DNA of 50,939 nt from Candidatus Eiseniibacteriota bacterium (GTDB taxonomy: Bacteria; Eisenbacteria; RBG-16-71-46; CAIMUX01). The stretch is from positions 1 to 50,939 of the forward strand of contig JACKCR010000016.1 in the NCBI GenBank assembly GCA_020633975.1, given 5' to 3'. A program made the position numbers and the translations under genes. Below, piece by piece: positions 1-8,959 of this stretch; position 1 is the first letter of the stretch; every line of letters starts with the position of its first letter. The notes beneath the pieces were generated by a model. That model was not told where the DNA came from, did not search any database, and was given only the letters and a program-made list of their open reading frames with translations.

Positions 1-780
1 TTTCGGGTACTCCGTGGTGAGCAGGGTGCCGATGCAACTCGATCCGCTCTGCGGAGCTCCCGGTCCGCCCTCCACGTTGGGAGTTCCGACTTCCCAATCA
101 CCCATTGCCGCGTGCCACCCCTGGAATCCAGACTCCCACCCCTGTGCAAGGTCGAAGTCGTACCCGCCGGACTCCATCTGGACGTTGTCGATGTACCAAC
201 CCACGTCGTTGTAGGCTGAGTTGGAGTGGAACACGAACGCGACCTCGGCCCTCTCACCTGCATAGTCCGAGAGGTCTATCGATACGGGGACCCATACGTC
301 ATGAGTGTCAAAGGCAATGGCGCAGCTGTTTTGGTCGCCTCGACCGACATCCGCACAGAAGTCGGACACTTCTGTCCACAGGTCCGAGCCCTCGATGCGG
401 ATGGCGATGTATCCATAGTCGTTGGACTGCATTCGCATCCAGTGGGAGAACCGAAGGCGTGGGTTCGTCGCGGGGATGTCCATCAGGCTCCAGACGAGTC
501 GAGCATCCGCACCATCTGGGTAGTTGGCGTTGAGAGACGTGGCCGCGCAGTTCTGCCCGGCCGGTAGAGTTGGTTCGCCGATCCCCGTGTTGAGGGGGCG
601 GCCCACTTCCCACACTCCTCCCTCGATCGTCCAGTTGGCAGCCCAGTCACCATCCCAGTTCTCCGACCGAACGACGTCGATCGCAAGGGAAGGGGAGGCG
701 ACTGCGGCCAAAGCCACAGCCGACACGGCCATTAGGAACCCACCCCGAGGGGACGGGAACTCGAGATTCAGTCGAACCAT
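1..780 (-). CDS. Secreted protein with MAM-like/jelly-roll repeats (C-terminus outside window)
   Basis: An open frame of 260 codons runs leftwards from an ATG at 780-778 off the window edge without a stop. GGAGGGTTCCT directly precedes the ATG. Residues 1-33 form a signal peptide: a polar stretch, a hydrophobic Ala/Val/Leu core and a cleavage site near SLAID. The mature part has a full unit of about 160 residues beginning ENWDGDWAANW and ending VGWYIDNVQMESG, then a second unit (GWESGFQGWHAAMGDWEVG) that is cut by the edge. The same unit (WxVG, then SHY or TEYP, LRFxHW, VGWYxDDxxI) occurs three times in the 2426-residue protein at 26414-33694. That pattern is typical of MAM-like, carbohydrate-binding-like beta domains of extracellular proteins. 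The C-terminus, where a sorting module would be expected, is missing. Role is presumably surface adhesion or substrate binding. Confidence 0.85.
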   Translation of the reverse strand, partial: MVRLNLEFPSPRGGFLMAVSAVALAAVASPSLAIDVVRSENWDGDWAANWTIEGGVWEVGRPLNTGIGEPTLPAGQNCAATSLNANYPDGADARLVWSLMDIPATNPRLRFSHWMRMQSNDYGYIAIRIEGSDLWTEVSDFCADVGRGDQNSCAIAFDTHDVWVPVSIDLSDYAGERAEVAFVFHSNSAYNDVGWYIDNVQMESGGYDFDLAQGWESGFQGWHAAMGDWEVGTPNVEGGPGAPQSGSSCIGTLLTTEYPK

Positions 781-981
781 AGGAACCCTCCTTGTTGCAT
801 CGTGTGGGCCCGAACTCTGCGGTCCCCGAACCCGGCAACGTTTTGAGACAAGGCAGCGCGATCGATGGCTGTTTCCTGTTCGAGGCGACTTATCCCGGAC
901 TGACCGCGAAAACCCTCGCTCGTTTGCGAATCACCCTAGGCAGTCATTCCGTTGGAACTCACTCCCGAATGGAGGTTGTGC

Positions 982-1170
982 ATGAGCAAGATGAAGTGGA
1001 TCGCCGTGGCTCTCGTCGTCATGGCCTTGATGGCTACTGGTTGCAAGTCGAAGGACGAGGACGCTCCCTCGAGGTCGATCACGGCGCCTCCAGGGGTTCC
1101 GTCACTCGAGATCGAGGCAGGCGTGGGGCCAGCTTCTGCGGTCGAGGGCACGAAGGCGCCGAGCTACTGA
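982..1170 (+). CDS. Small lipoprotein, 62 residues
   Basis: The ATG at 982 follows GGAGG with a short spacer (GGAGGTTGTGC). The product begins MSKMKWIAVALVVMALMATG and continues into CKSKDEDAPS, which is a signal peptide with a lipobox (LMATGC) and lipidation Cys at residue 20. The remaining 42 residues are Pro/Ser/Glu/Ala-rich and probably disordered, ending at TKAPSY. No domain is recognisable. It lies between the divergently transcribed 1-780 gene and another lipoprotein gene at 1444. It could be a real small envelope lipoprotein or the remnant of a longer one; the RBS and lipobox together favour a real gene. Confidence 0.6.
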   Translation: MSKMKWIAVALVVMALMATGCKSKDEDAPSRSITAPPGVPSLEIEAGVGPASAVEGTKAPSY

Positions 1171-1443
1171 CAGCCGACAACCCAGAACGGTCTCATCCCC
1201 CGGCCATTCGGGTCCCCAAGCGGGCCGGGCGGGTACTTCGTGGTGGGCCTCGGGTGTCAGATCGGCCCAAAGTGGGCGACCGCCTGCCGTGGCGGTCGTC
1301 CTTCTTGGCAGCATCCACTCTCGAACGCCAGAGATGAGTGGACATCAGGAACGAGAATCCCCCCTCGACGCCGCGAGAACTCGATCAATGCTTGGAACAG
1401 TAGTTCGGAAGCATCAAACCGAGACCCACCTCCGGAGGTTCCT

Positions 1444-2007
1444 ATGCCGAGCTGGAATGCACCTCGATGTTTCGCTCCCCTCACCGTTGTTGCGATGTCG
1501 ATCGGACTCGCCGCTCTGGCGGGATGCGGACCGGGAGACAAGGCGACCGGTCCGCCGCAACCGACTTCACTACCGGAGGGCTGGGTGCTCGAGGTTTCAC
1601 GACCCGACGGTGATCGGAACGTGATGGATTGGGCATCATCCGTCCAAACCCATGTGGACGTGAACCACACGATTACGACGGTCACTCTCATCGCCGCGCG
1701 TGGGTCGGAGCAGACGGCGATCTACCTGACGTTCCACAACGACGCCGACACGAGTGTTGCCTTGACTCCAAACAACGATCTGCTTCCCGAAATCGAGACC
1801 GATGAATGCGTACTGGTCTTCGGCGAGATGAACTCCGGACCGATCAATTGGGGACTGGGTGAGGACACTGGAACTCTTGAACTCGTCGTCAACGACGACC
1901 AGAGGGTGGCTGGACGATTCGATCTCGCGACAGCCGTGGGACAGCGGGACGACACTGTCTTCAGCCCACGAAGACTCGTCGGTTCGTTCAACTTGTCTAT
2001 CGAATAG
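1444..2007 (+). CDS. Predicted lipoprotein, 187 residues, unknown function
   Basis: The frame is open further upstream, but ATG 1444 is preceded by CGGAGGTTCCT and starts a good lipoprotein signal (hydrophobic run ending LAALAGC, lipidation Cys near residue 28). The mature part begins with a Gly/Pro/Thr-rich linker followed by about 150 residues with alternating beta-strand character (HTITTVTLIAARGSEQTAIY, VLVFGEMNSGP, GTLELVVNDDQRVAGRFDLA), ending in GSFNLSIE. The shape fits a small all-beta envelope domain in which residues around RVAGRFDLAT would form paired strands. No family was recognised. It has its own leader and is separated from the gene on each side by about 270-380 bases, so it looks monocistronic. 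Confidence 0.75.
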   Translation: MPSWNAPRCFAPLTVVAMSIGLAALAGCGPGDKATGPPQPTSLPEGWVLEVSRPDGDRNVMDWASSVQTHVDVNHTITTVTLIAARGSEQTAIYLTFHNDADTSVALTPNNDLLPEIETDECVLVFGEMNSGPINWGLGEDTGTLELVVNDDQRVAGRFDLATAVGQRDDTVFSPRRLVGSFNLSIE

Positions 2008-2383
2008 CTCGAAGTCCACGCACAGCCGAAGGCTCATGGGCATCCTCGTCATCCGGATCCCAGCCTCGCGTGCCGAAATCGTGCCGGTTTCGCCACGCGA
2101 GGACGCATTCCAGGACGAGAGAGTCGTAGGGCCCGTGATCGGGTTTGGGCGCCTGACGGGAGCGATAGAGTCGAACTCGGAATTCTCCGTCGTCGACCGC
2201 CGGTCGCGACAACTCGAGTCGTCATGTCGAACCGTCCTGTGACTTGCATTCTGAAACGCGAGGCCTGGGTTCCGGCTCACTCTTCGAGTCGATGGATCAA
2301 GGGAACTGGTCGGACTGCCGGCAGGCTCGTCGGTCCGGCCCGAGATCAAGAAGGATGTTCGCCAGATTCTTGGAGGAGGTTCT
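2008..2383. other. Intergenic region, nothing recognised
   Basis: These 376 bases separate two exported-protein genes. Frames here overlap in several phases but none has both a ribosome binding site and a plausible protein. No strong hairpin or repeat was seen. It presumably carries the promoter of the gene at 2384. Confidence 0.5.
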
Positions 2384-3154
2384 ATGCTTCGGCTCAGATA
2401 CACTTACGTCTTCGTGCTGCTTGCGGCCGTGATCGGGGCTCTCGCTCATGCCACCGACGTTTCGGGGGCGAGTTCCGCTGCTGAATCGAGTCCGACCACT
2501 GGTTGGTTTCTCGATCTCCTCCCAGTCGGGGAGACACCGGTAGACGTGATGATCGTCGCCGAAGCCGAGCCGAACCCGTGGCTCGCGAAGATGATGGTTA
2601 CCGTCGCCCAGGATCGTGAGTGGTGGGTTTCCCATGTGGCCTCCGCTCCCCGCGGCGAGCCGATCGCCTACGACGCAAGGCTTGGACTAACGAAGGCAGA
2701 GTACGACTCGATGCTGGCTCACGTTGGCGGGATGCACCTGACGAAGATCGCTGACGCATCCCTTCGCGTGGAAAGGCTGAAAGACGGAGTGTTCCGGCTA
2801 CATGGGTCCGCCGCGGCCGCGGCTGCGGACGGGATCGTGGTCGACCTCAACGAGAACCGGGTCCAGACACCATACGGTATCGCCGCCGCCCAGACGCGGA
2901 TCGAGGCGTCTGACAGGCAGTCGATGACGGGTCCGTGGAACGGGATGCAATGGAAAATCCACGGAGCCGATGAGGAACCGCCAGCAGGGGACATCGCCGA
3001 TCTGAGCATGAGCGTTGCACAGTTCTGTCTTGGGCGGCTGACGGAGTCAGGCCGCGGTATCCTATTCTATCGAGCGTCACGCATCGAGCCTGGATTGGTC
3101 AAGACGGCCGAGTCCTTCCTGTGCCTGACCTTCGAGCCTGGCCGTAGTCGGTGA
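2384..3154 (+). CDS. Secreted protein of unknown function, 256 residues
   Basis: ATG 2384 follows GGAGGAGGTTCT, an excellent ribosome binding site. Residues 1-29 (MLRLRYTYVFVLLAAVIGAL then AHATDVSGA) form a Sec signal peptide without a lipobox. The mature 227 residues mix helix and strand, with a six-Ala run near residue 147. One region (GWFLDLLPVGETPVDVMIVA) near the N-terminus looks like the first strands of a beta domain. There are two Cys late in the chain (VAQFCLGRL, SFLCLTFE) that could form a disulfide in the periplasm. No family was recognised. It ends 25 bases before the nucleotidyltransferase gene at 3180, so the two are probably co-transcribed. Confidence 0.75.
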   Translation: MLRLRYTYVFVLLAAVIGALAHATDVSGASSAAESSPTTGWFLDLLPVGETPVDVMIVAEAEPNPWLAKMMVTVAQDREWWVSHVASAPRGEPIAYDARLGLTKAEYDSMLAHVGGMHLTKIADASLRVERLKDGVFRLHGSAAAAAADGIVVDLNENRVQTPYGIAAAQTRIEASDRQSMTGPWNGMQWKIHGADEEPPAGDIADLSMSVAQFCLGRLTESGRGILFYRASRIEPGLVKTAESFLCLTFEPGRSR

Positions 3155-3179
3155 CGAACGAGGCCTTCGGGAGAAACAG

Positions 3180-4607
3180 ATGTCCAGACGTCGGCACACC
3201 CAGCTGTACGCCTCCTGCGCTGGCACTTTGGTGCTGTTCGCCGTCAGTGCATATGTTGCCCAACAATGGTCCCTCCTCATCGTCGCCTTGCCCTGGTTGC
3301 TGTGGTTTGAAACAAGGACCCTTGGGTTCCGCCGCGTCGCTGCGCGTGAGACCTTTCGCAACGGCGCACCAGCTCGCGTGCTGGGCGGGATCGCCGGAGA
3401 GCCACACGACCTGCCGACTCCACCTGAAGTCCTCGAAGTGTGTGAGACTTTCCGACGGGCCGGTCATCTCGTCGTGGTCGTAGGCGGAAGGGTGCGAGAT
3501 CACATCGCAGGGAGTCCCCCAGCGGAGGATTGGGATCTCGGCACCTCTGCCACCTACCGGGAGATCCGACGACTGCGGCGTGACGCGATCACGGATGACT
3601 CGTCTCATACGGACCTAACCGTGGCTCTCCTGCGAACGAAGACCATTGCCATGGAGATGACCCCCTTCCGCAACCAACACGACTTCGAACGCGGAGTCGG
3701 GGTGGATCGGGACGTTCCCGCAAGCACTCTTGGAGCCGATCTCCGGGGAAGAGACTTCACGATCAACGCGATGGCCTACGATCCCATCGAACGTCAGCTC
3801 TACGACCCAAGCGGTGGACGTGAGGATCTGAAGAGGCATCTGCTGCGCTCCCTTCCGGATCCCGAATCGCGGTTCCGATTCGACCCGGTCCGGATCCTGA
3901 GGGGGGTGCGGATTGCAGGCAGCTTGGGACTCACGATCGAGGAGCAAACCTACAACTCCATGCTGACCGTGGCCAGATCCGAAGTGGAGTTCCCCACTCT
4001 CCGTTCGGTGCGCGAAGTCAATCGAGCTCTTGTGTCCCCACGTGCGTCCTGGTGCCTCGAGGAACTCGCGCGTCTCGAGGTTCTTCCCAGGATCGTACCT
4101 CCTCTCACTCCCCTCGTCGTTTCGGCTCCGTCTCCCTACACGAACGGTCTCCGTTCCTGGGAAGTCTGCATGCGAGCCCTCGAAGATCTCGAACCGAAGT
4201 CCTTCGCACGCTCCTGGGCGATCGTGATCGGCTCGTGCGCACTGGAGGCGTGCGGACAAGGGCAGCGGGACCCGTTCAGATCGATCAAGGAGTTGAGGCG
4301 TGCGGCCGCGCAGGTCCAGGGGGAGTTCGAGAGTAGCTGGAACATCGATACGGTTGCAGCGGAAGCGGTCAGTCCGGACCAAGGTCGCCTGTGGTCCGAA
4401 TGGGGCGAGGAGCTGGAGCTCCCGCATTGGATTCCCCGCGTTGTGGCGGACGCCCTCGCCTGGTCTGCGACTCCTGACAGGTACGTGATCTGGAGCGACT
4501 TATCCGAGGAGTTGGGAGACGAGCTGGCGGACCTCTGTGCCGAACTCGCCGAGGTGTGGCGTAGGACGGGAGCGTTTCCCGCGGTTGACGAGGAGATCCC
4601 CCGGTGA
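3180..4607 (+). CDS. CCA-adding enzyme / poly(A) polymerase family nucleotidyltransferase with N-terminal membrane segments
   Basis: Class II tRNA nucleotidyltransferase/poly(A) polymerase signatures are present in order: VVVVGGRVRDHIAG (residues 97-110), the metal-binding acidic pair in AEDWDLGTSA (Asp117, Asp119), GRDFTINAMAYD (190-201) and FDPVRILRGVRIAGSLGL (234-251). The family adds CCA to tRNA 3' ends or poly(A) tails to RNA. What is odd is the first 50 residues: two hydrophobic stretches (ASCAGTLVLFAVSAYVA and WSLLIVALPWLLWF) that a soluble tRNA enzyme does not need, suggesting membrane anchoring. GGGAG lies 6 bases before the ATG. I saw no in-frame start with a better site between this extension and the catalytic core. 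After about residue 260 the sequence is divergent, so substrate (CCA versus poly(A)) cannot be told. Confidence 0.85.
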   Translation: MSRRRHTQLYASCAGTLVLFAVSAYVAQQWSLLIVALPWLLWFETRTLGFRRVAARETFRNGAPARVLGGIAGEPHDLPTPPEVLEVCETFRRAGHLVVVVGGRVRDHIAGSPPAEDWDLGTSATYREIRRLRRDAITDDSSHTDLTVALLRTKTIAMEMTPFRNQHDFERGVGVDRDVPASTLGADLRGRDFTINAMAYDPIERQLYDPSGGREDLKRHLLRSLPDPESRFRFDPVRILRGVRIAGSLGLTIEEQTYNSMLTVARSEVEFPTLRSVREVNRALVSPRASWCLEELARLEVLPRIVPPLTPLVVSAPSPYTNGLRSWEVCMRALEDLEPKSFARSWAIVIGSCALEACGQGQRDPFRSIKELRRAAAQVQGEFESSWNIDTVAAEAVSPDQGRLWSEWGEELELPHWIPRVVADALAWSATPDRYVIWSDLSEELGDELADLCAELAEVWRRTGAFPAVDEEIPR

Positions 4608-4940
4608 GCCGATTGAGTCGTGCCTTACTTGTTGCGGGTCACGTGTTGTTTGTTGCGAATCTCGCGATGTGGACGATCACGGCCGTGCATTGAGAGCTTC
4701 ACTTCAGAGCGATGGTTCTGTCGTTCGCAGCCGAAGAGCGAATTCTCGCCGCTTTCTCCGTGAGTCACCGCATTCCTATCGGGATGAAGCATCCGGTCGA
4801 AGCGTTCCTGGTCGCGAGAAACCGCGACGACCCGTCCAATCTCCTGCGGTCGACCCCTCCGCGTCTGTCGGCCTCAGCTCAGCAATGGACGCACTGATCA
4901 AACGCGACCAACGGATCCCCGCCCAAACGGAGGCCGAGAC
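4608..4940. other. Intergenic region, nothing recognised
   Basis: These 333 bases contain no frame with a ribosome binding site and a credible product, and I saw no stable hairpin followed by a T-run. Presumably a promoter for the gene at 4941 lies here. Confidence 0.45.
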
Positions 4941-6527
4941 ATGCATACGAACCCTCTTCCCACGACGCCCGCGATGCGCAGTTTCATCGTCGCAATCTTC
5001 GGAATCTTCGCGTCGATCGCCGTCCCGACGACTTCGTTCGCAGCCACCTTCGAGCCGGTGTTCTGGTCCGGACAGGAAGTGGCCGTGGAAGGTGATGTCA
5101 TGCAGGTCGTGCGTGCGGACAACATGGTCTTGGGCGAGGATGGAACGGTGGCCGCAAGAGTGTGGCTGGTACCGAAGAGCACTGAGAACGGCTATGCGTC
5201 GTTCACGGAGGCCACCGCCTGCTACCGTTCTGGTGTGGCCACCCTCCTCGCCGTGACCGGCCACGATCTCGGTGACGAAGGCAAAGCAGGTCGGCTCGGG
5301 AACTCCCTCTTCGTCGATGCCGATGGTACGGTCGTTTTTGAGGCACGTACGCCGAGCACGGGCTCCGCCTCCGGCTGGTACTCCTTCGACGGGGCGGCCA
5401 CGAAGCGAGTCGTCCCTCCGGGGCTGAGCGCAGAGTCGGCCGAAGGATGGTCGATCGCGGGACGAGACTCCGGTGGTCGCACCGTGTGGCGCGGGCCGGG
5501 CGGCGAGGTCGTCATCGCAAATGGAGGCTCGTCCTTCGAGGCGTTCGTTCCCGGCGAACCGGCTCCGGGGTTTCGTGGAGACATTGAGTTCGGCGATCTG
5601 ATCTCGCTTGAACTCGGTCCAGGAGACCTGGCCGTCGCGAGGGCATCGGTGGGGGGAACCGGTATTCATCGCTACACGACCGCAATGTGGCTGCTCGAGG
5701 GTTCGTCGGTCACTCTCATCGCCGGGCCGGGTGTCCTCGCGCCCGGTGATCCCTGTCCGGGATTCGGGGAGGAGCGTTCGGGACGCATCTCCGGTGAGCT
5801 CGAGGACCCGATGGTCCTCGCCGACGGAACGGTCTGGGTACTGGCACGGACCCCCGGCCGCCGGGGTGTATTCTTGAGATGGGCCGGGGGAAGTTGGTCG
5901 CCAGTCGACTTCACGGTCTATGCACTGATCGATGGGGCATGGTCCTTGCAGGCTTCCGCAGACATCGCAAGAGTCATTCGAAAGGGCCAGTTGCCGGATA
6001 CCTGGACCTGCGGAGTGGGGTTCGGCGTCGAATCCAGCTTGGTCCCACTGAACGATGGACTTGTTGTCGCGCGAATGACTGAGTGGGGTCAGTCCGGCGC
6101 GTGCCGTCTCTCCCCGCCGGTGGAACGTGGAACGTGGGTGCTGTCCTCCTCGGGCGTCGCACTCCAGCGGGTGGACGTCCCGGACATGGCGACGTGGGCG
6201 ATGCACGCGTCCGGCGCGGGGTTCGTCCTCGAAGGGAAGCCTCGGGTCAACCAGATCACCTTCTGGAACCCGCAAGGGGCGCGGACGACGACGTATCTCC
6301 CGGACGAGATCCAGCTGCCCGATGGTGCCAAGCGAAGAGTCTCATTCCATCAGATCGCAGTCCGCTCCAGCGCGCCGAGTTCGGGAGCGTCCAAGCGTCG
6401 AGATCGCGTCTGGCCCGACGGGGGACTGATGATCGACAGTTCGGGAGCGACGGTCCAGGGGTTCGACCTCGCTCCAGAGCCTGGCCTGTATGACCAAGGC
6501 GCAGTGATCTGCGTCGTGCGTCCCTAA
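4941..6527 (+). CDS. Secreted beta-repeat protein, 528 residues (DUF7453-like)
   Basis: ATG 4941 is preceded by CGGAGGCCGAGAC. Residues 12-34 (MRSFIVAIFGIFASIAVPTT and following) form a signal peptide; an internal Met12 lacks a ribosome binding site. The rest is beta-rich with recurring strand motifs in which a D/N-G-T-V turn is followed by VF/VW/VAAR (LGEDGTVAARVWL, VDADGTVVFEART, LADGTVWVLARTP). These resemble the propeller-like repeats of DUF7453-type proteins in Planctomycetota and related phyla. The mature region has Cys residues near 94, 271 and 354 and in the last strand (GAVICVVRP). No C-terminal sorting module or anchor is visible, so it is probably periplasmic or released. Function unknown. 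The long opposite-strand frame here is a GC-rich shadow. Confidence 0.75.
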   Translation: MHTNPLPTTPAMRSFIVAIFGIFASIAVPTTSFAATFEPVFWSGQEVAVEGDVMQVVRADNMVLGEDGTVAARVWLVPKSTENGYASFTEATACYRSGVATLLAVTGHDLGDEGKAGRLGNSLFVDADGTVVFEARTPSTGSASGWYSFDGAATKRVVPPGLSAESAEGWSIAGRDSGGRTVWRGPGGEVVIANGGSSFEAFVPGEPAPGFRGDIEFGDLISLELGPGDLAVARASVGGTGIHRYTTAMWLLEGSSVTLIAGPGVLAPGDPCPGFGEERSGRISGELEDPMVLADGTVWVLARTPGRRGVFLRWAGGSWSPVDFTVYALIDGAWSLQASADIARVIRKGQLPDTWTCGVGFGVESSLVPLNDGLVVARMTEWGQSGACRLSPPVERGTWVLSSSGVALQRVDVPDMATWAMHASGAGFVLEGKPRVNQITFWNPQGARTTTYLPDEIQLPDGAKRRVSFHQIAVRSSAPSSGASKRRDRVWPDGGLMIDSSGATVQGFDLAPEPGLYDQGAVICVVRP

Positions 6528-7235
6528 GCGAGGTCCGCGAAGGTGAGTCGGTGAGTCCGGGTCACGATGACACTCTGAGGGACTACAGTATCCGGCACCG
6601 AAGAGTGGCGGGCCGCACAATGACGCCATCAAACTGTGTGCCGGCCCATCGAAGACGTACGCAGACGGCCTTACAAGTCTTCCATGCCAACCGCGGACCG
6701 GCGCAGAACCCCTAGCGAGTTTGAGTCGACGCCTCCGAGTGCGCGTCGTCCTCCTGAAGCTCTTTGAGGGTTCCTCGGCGGATCCGCTCGGTTCAGGTCG
6801 CATCCTCTACCCCTTGCTCGCAGACGCGCGGTGACGGGGTGGCGACTATCAACGGCTCGCCGGGCCCACGAACCGAAGCGGTCATCAGTTTGAGACGTCT
6901 CTCGTCGACGCGCGCATGGACGCCAGCGTTCGTGACCTCGTGCTCGCAGACGCGCGATGCCGACCTAGCGAGTTGGAGGAGTCAGCGCAGGGCCTGCGGC
7001 GAGCCCCCAACGAGTCCAAGTCGCTTCCTGCCGGTCCGGGCACTTGTCCTCACACTTCGTCGCGAGCCGCTGCAGACGCGAGCATCGCACCTGTCGGACG
7101 CGGACCCGTTCCCGCCGCCCCGCGCCGGACAAGTAACGATTGTGAGGGGGCGACCGCACGCGTGTGTCCAGGGGGTAGCGAGTTGGAGGGGAACGTTGCG
7201 CGTCCGGACCGAAGGGGTGGAATCCGCTAGGGCGC
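6528..7235. repeat. Large intergenic region with degenerate direct repeats
   Basis: No credible gene was found in these 708 bases between two convergent genes. Recurrent short motifs stand out. TAGCGAGTT followed by T/G-GAG occurs near 6713, 6966 and 7187, with weaker versions near 6884 and 7009. CTCGCAGACGCGCG followed by A/G-TG occurs near 6817 and 6943, with shorter GCAGACG copies near 6660 and 7072. Spacing between successive GCAGACG copies is roughly 160, 126 and 125 bases, suggesting a decayed repeat of about 125 bp. They do not look like CRISPR repeats (too degenerate) or attC sites. Confidence 0.35.
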
Positions 7236-7523
7236 CTATGCTGTCGTACTTGACGTCTGTCCAGAGTTTTCGGCCAACTTCGCGGGTCCGGCGCGGCCTC
7301 GGATCGGTTCATTGATCCGGAGGTCGAACTCCGGGCGGAAGTAGCGGGTCGGGGGCCACTGCTGGCTGGCGTCCCTGCGGAAGCGGTTGGACCAAGCCTC
7401 ACCGACCAAGGGCATTCCACGACGGACCAGGTAGAGCACCACCGCGCCGAGCAAGAGCATGGCCACCGACTCCAGGCTGGGAAGGGACACGCCCAAACTG
7501 CCAGACAGGTGATTCTCGGTCAT
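7236..7523 (-). CDS. Small single-span membrane protein, 95 residues
   Basis: The start is chosen at ATG 7523-7521, which overlaps the TGA of the upstream lipoprotein gene in an ATGA arrangement; GGAGG sits just before it, so translation is likely coupled. An ATG-like start 15 bases further upstream is also open. Residues 16-37 (LESVAMLLLGAVVLYLV then RR) form one hydrophobic span with a following Arg pair, so the C-terminal 55 residues, rich in Arg, Pro and Ser, probably face the cytoplasm. The N-terminal SLPSLES plus span and RR resembles IPTL/PEP-CTERM-type sorting tails, but it lies at the wrong end of the protein. Function unknown; the context suggests a partner of the FN3/propeller lipoprotein. 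Confidence 0.6.
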   Translation of the reverse strand: MTENHLSGSLGVSLPSLESVAMLLLGAVVLYLVRRGMPLVGEAWSNRFRRDASQQWPPTRYFRPEFDLRINEPIRGRAGPAKLAENSGQTSSTTA

Positions 7524-8959
7524 CCCTCCGGATCCCACCGCACTACGAGGTCACCTTCGAAGGAGTTCCACAGTCCCGCGACCAGGCTTCCTTCGAATAC
7601 CGCTAGAGCCTCGACGACGAGTCGATCGCCAAGCATGTCGTAGCCGGACGACGCTACTCGATAGACACCGAGCCGATTCGATGCATACACCTCCCCCTCG
7701 TGAGTGATGAGCTGGGTGACGAGGACGTCTCTCGAGTCCTCCCAGTCCGGGAACGAGATGACATTGCGCCACGAGTCGCCGTTCCAAGCTTGGAGGCCGC
7801 GGCCAAGATGAAGCGTCCCGTCAACGTACTCGGCTTCACTGCCGACGTAGAGTTCTCCACCAGACTCGAGTAGTCGGACGGACAAGGCGGGTGCCCCGCC
7901 CGTCTTCGAGAGTACGCCGGCAACTGTTGGTCCCTCGGCCCCCAATACCACGACGCCAGTGTGGGGCGCGTTCGGAACCAGACTCAGACTCACGACCGAT
8001 GCGACGAGTTCACCGCGGAAGGACCCAACAGCAACGACCTGGCAGTCGGCCTCGATTGCGCGTGTCCACTCGTTCCCCGTCCAACGCGCAAGCCCTCCGA
8101 GATCCTCCCCTCTTAGGAGTAGGCCGCTCCCGTACGCATAGAGCGATCCATTCACGACATCGAGACCCCAGATGTTCCCGGTTATGAAGTGGAGGGCATT
8201 CCCTCCGAATCCGTTTGTCGCCCAGTTTGTTCCATCCCAGGATGCGATATAGTCCCTATCGCCTTCGTCGATCCGCAAAAGGAGGAGGTCTCCGAAGGTC
8301 ACGAGATAGGCTCGGGGCTGGATGTAGAAGGGGACCTCTCCAACCGGGGACCACCTTGAACCATCGAAGCGTGCGACACGTGGTGTAGGCGTGCCCCCTG
8401 CGCCGTTGATCCAACCGGATGCGTAGAGTTCGCCGTGGAAGACTGCCAAGTTCGTGACGTTCTCCGTAAGCCCAAGGTCCGGATCAAGGGGCTCCCAGGA
8501 GCCGGCATGCTCCAGGGTGGTGACGGTCACGGAGTTGGAGGTGCCAGATCTCTTCCCACTCTTCGCTATGCCCTGGACCCCGAAGGTGTAGGTCGTTCCG
8601 GGCGTGAGTCCAGCGACCGTACAGGAGTGACTTTCCGACTCTGCGTCGAAGTTCCCACACCTTCCTTCGTCCATGGAAAGGAAGTCCGACGCAAGAGACG
8701 TCCCACCGACGTAGCGTACGTCATAGTCGACTGGAGCCAGGTCTGTCTGGTCGGGAGGAGAGGGTCTTGACCACTCCAGTGCTACGCTCGTGGCATTCGT
8801 GTTGGCCGCCCGGAGGTCGGTGACACGCTCGATCGACGCGCCCGAACCTGCCGGAGTAGTCGGGGGCCGGGAGTCATCCCCTTGACATCCCAGTAGGAGT
8901 GAACACACGAGGAGCACTGAGACAGGAATTGGTGCGAACCGAGGCGAGTGCCGGGTCAT
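7520..8959 (-). CDS. FN3-domain beta-propeller lipoprotein, 479 residues
   Basis: The frame is open upstream, but ATG 8959 has GGAGG four bases before it and starts a proper lipoprotein signal (MTRHSPRFAPIPVSVLLVCS then LLLGCQGD, lipidation Cys near 25). Residues about 45-145 are a fibronectin type III domain (VTDLRAAN, SVALEWSRP, YDVRYVG, GLTPGTTYTFGVQGI). The rest is a kelch-like propeller with recurrent blade motifs: VFHGELYASG, VARFDGSRWSPVG, IASWDGTNWA, LARWTGNEW, LQAWNGDSWRNV, VVRWDPEG. Such proteins sit on the outer membrane and bind polysaccharide or protein ligands; the ligand is unknown here. The stop overlaps the start of the small membrane protein gene downstream. Confidence 0.8.
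   Translation of the reverse strand: MTRHSPRFAPIPVSVLLVCSLLLGCQGDDSRPPTTPAGSGASIERVTDLRAANTNATSVALEWSRPSPPDQTDLAPVDYDVRYVGGTSLASDFLSMDEGRCGNFDAESESHSCTVAGLTPGTTYTFGVQGIAKSGKRSGTSNSVTVTTLEHAGSWEPLDPDLGLTENVTNLAVFHGELYASGWINGAGGTPTPRVARFDGSRWSPVGEVPFYIQPRAYLVTFGDLLLLRIDEGDRDYIASWDGTNWATNGFGGNALHFITGNIWGLDVVNGSLYAYGSGLLLRGEDLGGLARWTGNEWTRAIEADCQVVAVGSFRGELVASVVSLSLVPNAPHTGVVVLGAEGPTVAGVLSKTGGAPALSVRLLESGGELYVGSEAEYVDGTLHLGRGLQAWNGDSWRNVISFPDWEDSRDVLVTQLITHEGEVYASNRLGVYRVASSGYDMLGDRLVVEALAVFEGSLVAGLWNSFEGDLVVRWDPEG

Noticed and set aside
4776-6275. A 499-codon minus-strand frame
   Set aside because: It is antisense to the secreted beta-repeat gene, has Arg/Pro/His-rich shadow composition and no ribosome binding site.
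6657-7200. Possible CRISPR array or integron attC sites
   Set aside because: Repeats are degenerate and unevenly spaced, and there are no cas genes, integrase or attC core sequences.
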